Virus record (IMG/VR): IMGVR_UViG_3300043395_001765
Location: 1 to 44,663 of that record
DNA: 44,663 bases
Source: a virus
Direction: 5' to 3' (one strand)
In this document: positions 26,299-34,721 of the stretch, piece after piece
Numbering within the stretch: position 1 is the stretch's first letter
How the letters are laid out: every line of letters starts with the position of its first letter
Program-made: the position numbers and the translations under genes
The notes under the pieces: model-generated
Database searches by the model: none
Told to the model about the DNA's origin: nothing
The model's input: the letters and a program-made list of their open reading frames with translations, nothing else

Positions 26299-26453
26299 AT
26301 GATTACGATGGGATAACTAAGAAGTATGCAAGGAGGCTCTTGACAAAGCTTGAAGAACTTGGTATACTTACAAGTGTTGTAAGGAAGTACATTCTTGACG
26401 AGTTAAATAATCTCGCCAGAGAGTTGTCTTCTAACAATAAATCTAATAATTAA
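26295..26453 (+). CDS. Small hypothetical protein, 52 aa
   Basis: Its ATG overlaps the glycosyltransferase stop (ATGA). The sequence MNDYDGITKKYARRLLTKLEELG...VVRKYILDELNNLAREL is a clean amphipathic helical hairpin ending in an Asn/Ser-rich tail. No family is recognised. It hosts a consensus promoter inside the coding region. Coupling to the upstream gene is the main evidence for it. Confidence 0.55.
   Translation: MNDYDGITKKYARRLLTKLEELGILTSVVRKYILDELNNLARELSSNNKSNN
26340..26368 (+). promoter_or_regulatory. Sigma70 promoter for the replication module
   Basis: TTGACA (26340-26345), 17-bp spacer, TATACT (26363-26368), inside the 52-aa reading frame. A start near 26375 gives about a 100-nt leader for the SSB gene. 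It probably opens the replication operon. Confidence 0.8.
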
Positions 26454-26475
26454 TGTAAAGGAAGTATGTAACCGT

Positions 26476-27309
26476 ATGGGATTTGGTAAAATGTTGAACA
26501 ATGCTGTGACTGGAGCCTCAAGTAATGGCTCAAGCAATCGTATGCCTAATGCGTTTTTGGATGTCCGTGAGGGTAAGCGCACGTTTCGTTTTATTCCTGA
26601 CCCGAAGAATCCACAGGAGCCACTTCAGGGTGAAATTGTCTTGAGTCTTTGGATGCCAGTAAAGCGTTCGGAAGTTATGCAGGAACGTCGTATTTTCATT
26701 GACGACTCCATGCGTAAGTTGATTCCTGAGGCACTCAAGGAGAAGATTAAGCGTCGCTTCTTCCTCAATGTGTATGACCGCACTCGTGTAATTAAGTTGG
26801 ATGATGGTACAATTGTATATCCGAATCTGCAAAATGTCTATATGCACAAGGATAGTGCTACACAACAGATGAAGCAGATTACCGGTGTACAGCCCAAGCC
26901 GAACAACACAGTAATGGTTCTTGAGGGTAGCGTAAGTCTTCGCACTACGTCGGCTCGTGGTGGCTTGCTGAACGAGATTGACGACCTTAGTCGCACAATC
27001 TATAACGAAGATGGTACTTCACTCATTCCTATTACGAGTGTTGACATTGAAATGGTAACTCGTGGTACTGGTCTTGCTACGGCACGTTCAGTTCATCCTG
27101 GGATGAATCGTGAGCCATTTCCTGTGGACTCCGCAACGTTGCAGGTTTACGACTTAGCCAGTTACACTCGCCCCTATCCAGTAGATGCTATCAACGACTT
27201 GTTGAATGGTGTGGATTATAACGATGTTGTAAAAACTTACAATATTCCTATGATGCCCCAACTTATTTCAGCAGGTAAGCCCGATACTAACGATTCTATC
27301 TTCGACTAA
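26476..27309 (+). CDS. Single-stranded DNA-binding protein (gp32-like)
   Basis: 277 aa. The N-terminal NAFLDVREGKRTFRFIPDPKNPQEPLQGEIVL and the basic KEKIKRRFFLNVYDRTRVIKLDDGTIVYPNLQNVYMHK outline an OB-fold like T4-type SSBs. The extreme C-terminus DTNDSIFD is acidic with a terminal aromatic-Asp tip, the usual protein-interaction tail of SSBs. It precedes primase and helicase genes and ends in a hairpin. The AAAGGAAG site is 11 bases before the ATG. It coats ssDNA during replication and recruits partners. The zinc site of gp32 is absent. Confidence 0.78.
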   Translation: MGFGKMLNNAVTGASSNGSSNRMPNAFLDVREGKRTFRFIPDPKNPQEPLQGEIVLSLWMPVKRSEVMQERRIFIDDSMRKLIPEALKEKIKRRFFLNVYDRTRVIKLDDGTIVYPNLQNVYMHKDSATQQMKQITGVQPKPNNTVMVLEGSVSLRTTSARGGLLNEIDDLSRTIYNEDGTSLIPITSVDIEMVTRGTGLATARSVHPGMNREPFPVDSATLQVYDLASYTRPYPVDAINDLLNGVDYNDVVKTYNIPMMPQLISAGKPDTNDSIFD

Positions 27310-27323
27310 AAGGTTCATAGTCT

Positions 27324-27353
27324 GGGGTGCCTTAGGGCACCCCATCTATTTTA
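27324..27353 (+). terminator. Hairpin (terminator or stabiliser) after the SSB gene
   Basis: GGGGTGCC (27324-27331) pairs perfectly with GGCACCCC (27336-27343) around a TTAG loop, followed by ATCTATTTTATTT. The T-rich but interrupted tail suggests partial termination, leaving SSB mRNA in excess of the following replication genes. Confidence 0.75.
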
Positions 27354-27368
27354 TTTAAAGGAGTATTT

Positions 27369-28250
27369 GTGAGTTACAAGACTACTTGTCCAAAGTGTGG
27401 TGGTAACGACTTTTATGTTACACCTGCAAATGGTTTGTCATATTGTTTTCACTGCACCTATTCTGAAAAAGATGGTAGTAAATCACAGGATGAACGTAAG
27501 ATTGTAAATTCTATTGAGACTATACAGTCTTTTTATACAAGCATTACGGAATACTACCATTCTAATATCACACCACAAGTACGGGTCTACTTAAATAGTC
27601 GAGGGTACGATGACGGCATGATATCAAAACTGAAACTTGGGTATATTCCAAGTGAGTCAGTTCCTTACGTCAACCAAGAATTACTTCGTGATAGCGGGTT
27701 GTACGTGTATGAACGGGCTGTACTTGGCGATAGAATTTCGTTTCCGTACATTGTCGATGGTAAAGTAACCGACATTCGTGGTCGGTCTATGGATAAGAAT
27801 GAACCCACACGGTATAAATCACCGCTCGGTACAGCATCTAATAGAGGTGCTATCTATCCATATAACTTTAGTGATTCCATAGGTGAGCATATTATCACCG
27901 AGGGAGAAATTAAGGCTGGTATTGCAAGTCAGTTTGGGTTTAAGTGTGTAGCGTTGCCAGGTATTGCGTCGTGGAGGCAGATGACCGCTAACTCTACATC
28001 TAAGCAAACTATTGTGTTTGATTCTGCTCGAAACAGAGCAAGTCGAGAGCATACATTACGTGCAATTGACAACTTGGCTAAAAAACTGTATAATCCATAT
28101 GTAGCGATGCTTCCTCTAGGGAAAGAAGACAAGATGGATATAGACACATTCATTCTGTTAAAAGGTCCTGATGAGTTTCGTACAATTATCAATAATGCCT
28201 TACCATATAACGAGTGGGCAAAAATACAGAGGAGAATAAATGTATACTGA
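27369..28250 (+). CDS. DNA primase (DnaG/TOPRIM type)
   Basis: 293 aa, GTG start after AAAGGAG. Residues 7-29 hold a zinc ribbon (CPKCGG...CFHC). Residues about 85-150 correspond to the catalytic N-terminal part (ISFPYIVDGKVTDIRGRSMD). The TOPRIM core follows: HIITEGEIKAGIASQFGFKCVALPG has the catalytic Glu, and TIVFDSARNRA is where the DxD motif should be, but its second Asp is Ala. DKMDIDTF is a further acidic site. It makes RNA primers for lagging-strand synthesis. It overlaps the helicase gene by 11 bases and is much shorter than bacterial DnaG because the helicase-binding domain is missing. Confidence 0.85.
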   Translation: MSYKTTCPKCGGNDFYVTPANGLSYCFHCTYSEKDGSKSQDERKIVNSIETIQSFYTSITEYYHSNITPQVRVYLNSRGYDDGMISKLKLGYIPSESVPYVNQELLRDSGLYVYERAVLGDRISFPYIVDGKVTDIRGRSMDKNEPTRYKSPLGTASNRGAIYPYNFSDSIGEHIITEGEIKAGIASQFGFKCVALPGIASWRQMTANSTSKQTIVFDSARNRASREHTLRAIDNLAKKLYNPYVAMLPLGKEDKMDIDTFILLKGPDEFRTIINNALPYNEWAKIQRRINVY

Positions 28251-29433
28251 TACGATTGCAGAGTGGCGACTTCTTTCGAGTTTTATTGACAGCCCTGATT
28301 TTATTCATAAGGTAACTGAAGAAATTTTTACTGAGGAGCGCAAAGACATCCTCAACGCCATGAAGCAGACTTACATCAAGTACGGTGAGCTTACGTATGA
28401 GGGTCTCCGTATTGCACTCAATGGTGAAGTTCCGCCACAACTTACTAGTGGTGTTGTAGTAAACCAACAAGCGGTTGTTGATGAGCTAGTGCTTATCGCA
28501 CGTCGTAGACAGCTGAAGTCGGCTTCGCTTATTCTCGATGAGCAAAGTAAGAAGTTTGCTCCAAACGAAACTGAAGTGCAACAGGCACTCACATTTGAGC
28601 CATTGGCACCATCGTCTGACACAACTATTATCCCAGGTGCCCAGAAGATGCTTGGCGACTTGTTTCAAAAAGTACATGGCAAGTACCAGTTTGTTCACAC
28701 AGGGATAAAATTTCTCGACACAATGATGGGCGGGGAATGGATGCCGAAGACCCTTACGGTAATTATGGCAAAGCCAGGTACAGGAAAGACCGCCCTCGTT
28801 GGACAGTCAATGTACGAGATGTCAAGTAAGTACGGTATTCCGTCACTGCTTATTTCTCTTGAAATGGCTAAAGAACAGTTAGTTATGCGTTGGGTTTCGT
28901 ATATGTTAGAAATTGACTCAAGCCACTTGCTTGTTGGTAGGATTACAGCGGAGCAGGGCAAAAAGGTAGAAGACGCAGTAGTTAGACTACAGCAACTTCC
29001 CTTGCGAGTTATTGATACCCCATCGCTTCGTCTCGACCAGATTAAGAAAGAGATTAAAGACTTCGCATATTCTGGTGGTAAGGTTGTGTTTCTAGACTAT
29101 TTGCAAATAGTCAACCATGTTAATACTGGTATACGTAACTATGACCTCGGTGAAGTTGCACAAGCACTGAAAGAGAGTGCTAAAGAAAATGATATTGCGG
29201 TAGTTGCGTTATCACAGATGAATAAAGGTGGCGAGGGTTTGGACTCTATTCGTGACTCTGGAGAAATTGCCCAGATTGCGGATTCAGTATTAGAACTTTG
29301 CCCAATTGACGAATTTGTTGATGACACGGGTATGCGTGGTATCTCTATTAAGTTTCACAAAAATCGTAATGGGAGACTTGGAACTACTTCGGTTGCCTTT
29401 AATGGTGCGTTCCAAAAGTTTATTAGTTCATGA
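28240..29433 (+). CDS. Replicative DNA helicase (DnaB type)
   Basis: 397 aa. The N-terminal 110 residues form a short DnaB-N-like helical domain. The RecA-like motor follows: Walker A AKPGTGKTA (residues 177-185), LLISLEMAKEQLVMRW (H1a region with the catalytic Glu), Walker B VVFLDYLQIV (about 273-282), and VVALSQMNKGG (H3). It unwinds the fork as a hexamer and works with the adjacent primase. Overlaps of 11 and 4 bases with its neighbours place it in one operon with primase and nuclease. No helicase loader gene was recognised. Confidence 0.92.
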   Translation: MYTDTIAEWRLLSSFIDSPDFIHKVTEEIFTEERKDILNAMKQTYIKYGELTYEGLRIALNGEVPPQLTSGVVVNQQAVVDELVLIARRRQLKSASLILDEQSKKFAPNETEVQQALTFEPLAPSSDTTIIPGAQKMLGDLFQKVHGKYQFVHTGIKFLDTMMGGEWMPKTLTVIMAKPGTGKTALVGQSMYEMSSKYGIPSLLISLEMAKEQLVMRWVSYMLEIDSSHLLVGRITAEQGKKVEDAVVRLQQLPLRVIDTPSLRLDQIKKEIKDFAYSGGKVVFLDYLQIVNHVNTGIRNYDLGEVAQALKESAKENDIAVVALSQMNKGGEGLDSIRDSGEIAQIADSVLELCPIDEFVDDTGMRGISIKFHKNRNGRLGTTSVAFNGAFQKFISS

Positions 29434-30038
29434 GAAAAGTGTTTCATCAGCCCGTACCAATAACTAGTCCTGCAAAATTCAAGGAGATTGATAACCGCAG
29501 GAAAGAAATTAATCGTTTGAATCGACAACGTGCGAAAGCTATGGAAAAGCGAGTAGCACGTTATCTTGATGGAACCCAGACTCCCCAGTCTGGGGCTGGT
29601 TCTGCAAAGGGTGATATTCTAATTGATTTTACTAATCGCCCTGGAAAGTATATGATTGAGTGTAAAATGAGCGCAGTACGTGATAAGGGAGTTCCAATGA
29701 TGCAACTCCTAAAGAAGTGGATTCCTAAGATGAACAAAGATGCAAGTGCTATGCGGGCACAGTTTCCTATCTTGGTTATTCACTACCATGAGGTGTCTGG
29801 AGATTGGGTTATTGTAGAAATGCCCCACCTACATAAGATTGGTGTGTTTCCGGCTGTTATCGACCCAACTGAACCACAGGTATTTCACTACGACACACTT
29901 GCTAAAGCGGCTAAGATTCACCTGCCCCAAGCAAAACAAGCAAATAACCGCCCGTACTACTCTTTACTTTCCATTGATTCTGTGTTATACTACTTTATGA
30001 CGTTAGAATACTTTAAGGACATAATGAAAGAGATTTAA
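29430..30038 (+). CDS. PD-(D/E)XK nuclease, Holliday-junction-resolvase-like
   Basis: 202 aa. AMEKRVARYLDG (Glu39), SGAGSAKGDILIDF (Asp62), and YMIECKMS (Glu77, Lys79) give the E-D-ExK constellation of archaeal Hjc-like resolvases and VRR-type nucleases. It probably resolves recombination or replication intermediates before packaging. The remaining C-terminal half is unfamiliar. It overlaps the helicase stop by 4 bases (ATGA). A different PD-(D/E)XK substrate class cannot be excluded. Confidence 0.75.
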   Translation: MRKVFHQPVPITSPAKFKEIDNRRKEINRLNRQRAKAMEKRVARYLDGTQTPQSGAGSAKGDILIDFTNRPGKYMIECKMSAVRDKGVPMMQLLKKWIPKMNKDASAMRAQFPILVIHYHEVSGDWVIVEMPHLHKIGVFPAVIDPTEPQVFHYDTLAKAAKIHLPQAKQANNRPYYSLLSIDSVLYYFMTLEYFKDIMKEI

Positions 30039-30039
30039 C

Positions 30040-30381
30040 ATGAGCAAAGTAACCGAGAACGAGATTACACTTCTCAAGACGATGTTTGAGCCTTGTATGG
30101 GACTACCAGTGGTCGTGACTATTACAGATGCAGAGCGAGGCGAAGTTGCTAAATTCGATAATGTCTCGCTGACTGGTATCGAAGTACAGAAGTCAACTGG
30201 GATGAAAAATGCCCCAAACAAGAGAACTAAGGATGGTAAATCATATACACCGCCAATGTTTGCATTGGTCTTTGGTAATAACCGGCTAGTTTTTGTCAAT
30301 GAGGACACAACCGCTTGCGTTGTCTACAACGGTGTAAAACTCATACTTGACAATACTACAGTAAGTGTGGTAAAATTATAG
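30040..30381 (+). CDS. Hypothetical protein, 113 aa
   Basis: Unrecognised. It is beta-rich with the basic stretch MKNAPNKRTKDGK (about 60-72) and two strands at the C-terminus, like small OB- or SH3-type nucleic-acid-binding folds. It sits between the resolvase-like nuclease and DNA polymerase, one base after the former, so a role in replication is likely. A promoter for the polymerase overlaps its 3' end. Confidence 0.6.
   Translation: MSKVTENEITLLKTMFEPCMGLPVVVTITDAERGEVAKFDNVSLTGIEVQKSTGMKNAPNKRTKDGKSYTPPMFALVFGNNRLVFVNEDTTACVVYNGVKLILDNTTVSVVKL
30347..30376 (+). promoter_or_regulatory. Promoter abutting the polymerase start codon
   Basis: TTGACA (30347-30352), 18-bp spacer, TAAAAT (30371-30376). 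The expected start site is about 30383, which is the ATG itself, so the mRNA would be leaderless. The polymerase gene has no convincing Shine-Dalgarno site, which fits. Confidence 0.6.
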
Positions 30382-30382
30382 T

Positions 30383-32317
30383 ATGAACTATGAATTAATT
30401 ACAACTAAAAGTCATCTCGATTCAGCAGTCTCTCGGTTGCTGAACTCTTCCGTGGTGTATGTTGACACCGAAACAACTAGCCTTGACCCACATCAGGCTA
30501 AACTGCTTACTGTCCAGATTCATGCAGACACAGCAACAGTGGTTATTGACTGCACTAAAGGTATGGACTTGACACCGCTTACTGCAATCTGGGACTCAGA
30601 AAACATTATAAAAGTTTTTCATAATGCTTCGTATGACCTCAAAATTATCTACAAATTTTTTGGCACATTAATACGAAACGTGTATGACACAATGGTTACA
30701 GAACGCATGATTACTGCGGGCTATAGTAAGTTACAAGGGCAAAGTTCTTTACAGGCAGTTGCGGAGCGTAGACTTGGCATAAAATTAGATAAAAGTGTAA
30801 GAGCAACTTTTACGGCGAGCGAAATTGTGCAGTTAACAACTGAGCAAATTGAGTATGCTGTTAATGACGTTCTGGTTCTTCCTGATATTCGGACACAACA
30901 ATTACAAGAAATATCAGACCACTCATTAAGTGCAGTTCACAACTTAGAGATGCAGTTGTGTCCAGTTGTGGCACTGATTGAGTATACTGGTATGCCATTT
31001 GATGCTAGTCATTTAATTGAACTTGAGCCTAAGTTCCTGCGCATTATCAAAGAAGCCGAGCGAGTATTTCAGGATATGTTTATTAACGCCGGAGTATGTA
31101 ATCAGATAGTGTTCAGCAAAGATGGTTACAGTGCATTTAATCCTGCCTCGAATCAACAGATGGTAGAGATGTTTAATGCTGTGGGTATCGACATTCCGAG
31201 TCTTAATGCACGTATCGTAATGCAGTGGGATTTTAAGAATCGTCGTAAGGCTAAGAACTTCGAGGTTGATTTCTCTGAGTTGAGTGACGACGCTGATATT
31301 AGCGACGCAATTGATAAGTTTGGTAGTTTCGAGAACAAGTACATTCAGGCATATTCATTCCTAAGTGCTGTTCGCAAGATTTACAATACGTATGTAAAGT
31401 CGTTGCCCACAATGGAGAATCCGGTAACAAAACGTATTCACTGTTCGTTTAACCAGTACGGTACTGCTACGGGTCGTTTCTCAAGTTCCTCACCGAACTT
31501 ACAGAATATTCCGTCAGACCAGAAAATGCGCAACATTGGTGTTGAGTCAAGTATTCGCCACTCATTCAAGGTTAAGGACGGGCGCAAACTTATTATCGCT
31601 GACTATTCTACTATCGAGTTGGTTATCATCGCCGATGCTAGCGGTGATAAAGGTCTTATTGAGAATATGGATGATTTGCATACATACGTTGCTCGTGAAG
31701 TTCTTGGCGTTAAGGACATCACAAACAAGAACAAAAAAGAGCATCCATACAAGATATGGCGTGACGTAGCAAAGATGGTTAATTACTCTATTGCATATAA
31801 TGTGGGTGGTGACAGTTTGGGTAAGCAGATGAGTATTGCTCTATCACCTTTAGGTGTCAAGGTCGATGCACAGAAAGCGGATAAGATTATTGAGGATTGG
31901 AAAGGGAGATTCCCCCAAGCCGCATCTTGGCTTAAGAATAGTGCCCGCTCTGTAATTCTTTACGGTTTTGTTACCGATAGTTTTGGTCGTAAACGCTTCT
32001 GGGATAGAGACGAGTTTCATAATAAGTGGAAGCGTGCTTCTGCTGAACGAGAGGCTATGAACTTCCCTATTCAAGCGTTATCAGCGACAATGGTTAAGAT
32101 GGCTCTTATCAATACGTTTAATCGTCTTGATTCTAAAAGGGCACGGATTGTTTCTACTGTGCATGACGAAATCATTGTTGAAAGCAGTGAACTTTATGCA
32201 CCAGTCGCTAGTCAGATTTTAAAGGAAGAGATGGAAAAAGCTGCACAAAGCGTTCTACCTAATCTAGGTAATACTGTTATTGTAGAGCCAGCCATCTCGG
32301 ATAAATACGATAAATAA
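30383..32317 (+). CDS. DNA polymerase, family A, with 3'-5' exonuclease
   Basis: 644 aa. The proofreading domain is complete: YVDTETTSLD (Exo I), KVFHNASYDLKII (Exo II), and YAVNDVLVLPDI (Exo III). The polymerase domain has ATGRFSSSSPNLQNIP, motif A ADYSTIELVIIADASGD, motif B RDVAKMVNYSIAYNVGG, and motif C IVSTVHDEIIVES. It lacks the N-terminal 5' nuclease of bacterial Pol I, as usual in phages. It copies the phage genome with the helicase, primase and SSB encoded just upstream. Motif B reads NYSIAYNVGG instead of the more common NYG..YG.s, a visible but tolerable deviation. Confidence 0.94.
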   Translation: MNYELITTKSHLDSAVSRLLNSSVVYVDTETTSLDPHQAKLLTVQIHADTATVVIDCTKGMDLTPLTAIWDSENIIKVFHNASYDLKIIYKFFGTLIRNVYDTMVTERMITAGYSKLQGQSSLQAVAERRLGIKLDKSVRATFTASEIVQLTTEQIEYAVNDVLVLPDIRTQQLQEISDHSLSAVHNLEMQLCPVVALIEYTGMPFDASHLIELEPKFLRIIKEAERVFQDMFINAGVCNQIVFSKDGYSAFNPASNQQMVEMFNAVGIDIPSLNARIVMQWDFKNRRKAKNFEVDFSELSDDADISDAIDKFGSFENKYIQAYSFLSAVRKIYNTYVKSLPTMENPVTKRIHCSFNQYGTATGRFSSSSPNLQNIPSDQKMRNIGVESSIRHSFKVKDGRKLIIADYSTIELVIIADASGDKGLIENMDDLHTYVAREVLGVKDITNKNKKEHPYKIWRDVAKMVNYSIAYNVGGDSLGKQMSIALSPLGVKVDAQKADKIIEDWKGRFPQAASWLKNSARSVILYGFVTDSFGRKRFWDRDEFHNKWKRASAEREAMNFPIQALSATMVKMALINTFNRLDSKRARIVSTVHDEIIVESSELYAPVASQILKEEMEKAAQSVLPNLGNTVIVEPAISDKYDK

Positions 32318-32326
32318 GGAGTGTGT

Positions 32327-33289
32327 ATGGCTAAGGCTGTTACTTTTGAGGGATTGACAATGGGGACATTCAGTAAGGACCACACTTACTTCCCATCAAG
32401 TATGCCGTCAGTAAATCGGGCACTTGGGAATATGCAGGGAATTCAGGGCGGTAGTATTGTTCAGTTGCTTGCAGAGCCAGGTCATGGTAAGACTACTCTG
32501 GCACTGGACTTTATTGCCCAAGCACAAAAATCAGGAGTACGTTCGATTACTATCAAAATGGGTAAAGTCGAGCAAGAGATAAACGCTGTTTTCGTAGACC
32601 TTGAACGTACATTTGACCCAGACTATGCACAGCGTATCGGTGTAGACCTGAATAAACTCGCAGTCTATAAGCCAGACTTTGCAGAGAAAGCACTTCCGAC
32701 ATTGGAACATTTGCTTGAACAGGGTCTACAGTTAGTTGTCTTCGACTCAGTTCCTGCGATGATTACTAAGGATGAGTTCGAGAAAGATGTTGATGAACCG
32801 GCACGTATGGCAGGTAGCGCAAATATTCTCTCACGTTGGTTGATTCGCTTGATTGGTTTAGTGGATAATTCAGACGCACTGTTTATCTTCATTAATCAGT
32901 ATCGAGCAAACCTTAGCCCTATGGCACGAAGTGAGAAGAAGCCGTTCGGTCCACGAGCACTTCGCTACTTCTGTAAAATAATCTTGGAATTAGTCAAGAT
33001 AAAATCTGAAGATGACCGCTCGACCATCCAACTTACGGTAAGTAAGAACAAACAAGCGGCTGAGGGTATGAAAGTAGAGTACCTCATGCTTAAGGGTAAA
33101 GGATGCTCACAAGCCCACGATATTTTCTACCTAGCTGTGGAGATGGGCATTGTAGCAAAAAGTGGTTCATGGTATGAGTACAAAGGACAAAAATCACAGG
33201 GGATTGATTCTGCAATAGCAACATTCCCAATGGATGAGATAAAGGCTAAAGTAGAACAGGAGTTAGAGAATGAACTTCGCCCACGATAA
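32327..33289 (+). CDS. RecA/UvsX-like recombinase
   Basis: 320 aa. Walker A EPGHGKTT (residues 50-57), EINAVFVDLERTFDPDYAQRIGVDLNKL (RecA-type catalytic Glu strand and following helix), Walker B LQLVVFDSVPAM, and ALFIFINQYRANL (the strand carrying the Gln switch). KKPFGPRALRYFCKIILEL fits loop L2. It catalyses strand exchange and supports recombination-dependent replication. The ATG at 32327 is chosen because AAGGAG lies 5 bases upstream; a GTG six bases earlier lacks this. It overlaps the next gene by 20 bases. Confidence 0.88.
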   Translation: MAKAVTFEGLTMGTFSKDHTYFPSSMPSVNRALGNMQGIQGGSIVQLLAEPGHGKTTLALDFIAQAQKSGVRSITIKMGKVEQEINAVFVDLERTFDPDYAQRIGVDLNKLAVYKPDFAEKALPTLEHLLEQGLQLVVFDSVPAMITKDEFEKDVDEPARMAGSANILSRWLIRLIGLVDNSDALFIFINQYRANLSPMARSEKKPFGPRALRYFCKIILELVKIKSEDDRSTIQLTVSKNKQAAEGMKVEYLMLKGKGCSQAHDIFYLAVEMGIVAKSGSWYEYKGQKSQGIDSAIATFPMDEIKAKVEQELENELRPR

Positions 33290-33641
33290 TACTGAGGGAC
33301 ATAAGGCTGATGCGTGGATTGATAACGTACCAGACTATTATGATATGACTTCTGCATATGAAAAACTTGCTCATGTTAAGGCGCAGATAATTCGTGTTAA
33401 GCGTAGTATCGAGCGTGTTGAAGAGCAAATTGCTGTAGATGCTGACCGACCCCGTTCTAACGAGACACGGCAAAAGCGATTACAAGCGACACAGACACTT
33501 AAAGATGAACTGGCTGAATACGAAAGTGACCTAGCATACGCTGAGTCATCAGTTAAGATTCTTGAGTACAAGAAGTCAATGTTCGCATCAGTATCTTATG
33601 CTACAAAATTACGATTCGAATCAATAGGGAGAGAACTATGA
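33270..33641 (+). CDS. Coiled-coil hypothetical protein, 123 aa
   Basis: Residues about 28-105 form a long charged coiled coil (EKLAHVKAQIIRVKRSIERVEEQI ... LKDELAEYESDLAYAE). It overlaps the RecA-like gene by 20 bases and the Cas4-like nuclease by 4, with AGGAG ahead of its ATG, so it is a real operon member. It could be a mediator or partner of the recombinase or nuclease. No family is recognised. Confidence 0.6.
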   Translation: MNFAHDNTEGHKADAWIDNVPDYYDMTSAYEKLAHVKAQIIRVKRSIERVEEQIAVDADRPRSNETRQKRLQATQTLKDELAEYESDLAYAESSVKILEYKKSMFASVSYATKLRFESIGREL

Positions 33642-34378
33642 GTAAAGACGCGTTTAGTGCTTCTCGCATCACCACCTATAAAACCTGTCCCAGGCTATAC
33701 CACTATCAGTACATAGAACGTATCGAGGAGCCTAAGCACGTTTTAACTATCATGGGAAGTGCATTACATAAAGCAATAGAAATGCACTATAAAAATGGTG
33801 CCAATGTTCAGGCAGTGTTCAGTAAGGAATTCTACAACGGAGTTAGTTTTGCTGAATCCAAGTTAGGTATCCGTGGTAAGGAATCTCCGGTTCAGGTTGC
33901 CCTAATCGGAGAGGCTATTCTTAAGGGAGTTGACTGGTCGCTAAAACCACTAGAAATCGAAAAGTCATTCTCGCTTCCGTTTCCATCAAAAGAAAACCCC
34001 GTGTGTATCATGCGGGGTATCATTGACATGGTAGTTGATGGAGGAATCATTATAGACCACAAGTCTACAAAGACCAAACCTACCAAGAAAAAGTTGGCTG
34101 AAAACTATCAATTTGCCATATACGCATGGGCGCACCGAGAACTTTTTGGTGAATTACCTGACAAAGTTTATTGGCATCATTTGAGAACTGGGGAATTAAT
34201 TGAAGCAGATGTTCTTACAAATTTAGATAAAACAATCGAATTAATTGCCTCTGATATTTTGACAATTATTTCCGATAAGGAATTTAAAAAGATAGAGCAA
34301 AATGGTTTTTGTAAAAATGTTTGTAATTTTTACGAGAGATGTTGGGGTGGAGGTTCAAATGTCGAAACTAGTGGTTAG
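33638..34378 (+). CDS. Cas4/RecB-like PD-(D/E)XK exonuclease with iron-sulfur cysteines
   Basis: 246 aa. FSASRITTYKTCPRLYHYQY is the typical start of PF12705-type nucleases, with Cys17. H44, D130 (RGIIDMV), D140 and K142 (IIDHKST), and the later YQFAIYAWA give the RecB motifs. Cys225, Cys229 and Cys235 in FCKNVCNFYERC complete a four-cysteine set as in AddB and Cas4. It probably resects DNA ends to feed the upstream RecA-like protein. No CRISPR array or other cas gene is nearby, so a CRISPR role is not implied. Confidence 0.87.
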   Translation: MSKDAFSASRITTYKTCPRLYHYQYIERIEEPKHVLTIMGSALHKAIEMHYKNGANVQAVFSKEFYNGVSFAESKLGIRGKESPVQVALIGEAILKGVDWSLKPLEIEKSFSLPFPSKENPVCIMRGIIDMVVDGGIIIDHKSTKTKPTKKKLAENYQFAIYAWAHRELFGELPDKVYWHHLRTGELIEADVLTNLDKTIELIASDILTIISDKEFKKIEQNGFCKNVCNFYERCWGGGSNVETSG

Positions 34379-34721
34379 AGAGAAGTTGCGAGACTTTTGT
34401 AAAAATCGCCTCAGTTTTGAAGAGGCGTTAGAGATAAAGGATGCTTATGAGTCTTTGTACGGATTATTGTTGGACTGTCATTTATTTGCACCGGCAATTC
34501 TCACAAGATACTCAGAGGGTTATTCTATCGAGGAACTAAGTACCATGTATGGTCTAGAGCAGGAAGAAATTATTACAATACTGCATACTTGTTTCTCGCT
34601 GATTGGGGAGGTTTTACAACTGGATGATGCGCTAATTGTACGCAGAGTACAGAAGCCACTACAAGATTCAGCAAAAAATCTTCTATCAAGGATGTATAAA
34701 GAACTAACGGAGATAGATTGA
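34359..34721 (+). CDS. Helix-turn-helix protein, 120 aa
   Basis: The ATG at 34359 follows a TGGAGG site and overlaps the nuclease end by 20 bases. A longer reading starting at 34302 would run through the nuclease's Cys-rich coding end and lacks a binding site. AILTRYSEGYSIEELSTMYGLEQEEIITILHTCF is a sigma-region-4-like HTH, and the C-terminus is helical. It may bind DNA as a regulator; its target is unknown. Its stop overlaps the next start (TGATG-type). Confidence 0.6.
   Translation: MSKLVVREKLRDFCKNRLSFEEALEIKDAYESLYGLLLDCHLFAPAILTRYSEGYSIEELSTMYGLEQEEIITILHTCFSLIGEVLQLDDALIVRRVQKPLQDSAKNLLSRMYKELTEID

Noticed and set aside
34302-34358. Upstream extension of the HTH protein
   Set aside because: It runs through the cysteine-rich end of the nuclease gene in another frame and lacks a Shine-Dalgarno site; the ATG at 34359 has one.
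33638-34378. Cas4-like nuclease as sign of a CRISPR system
   Set aside because: No repeat-spacer array and no other cas gene in the window; such nucleases are common in phage recombination modules.
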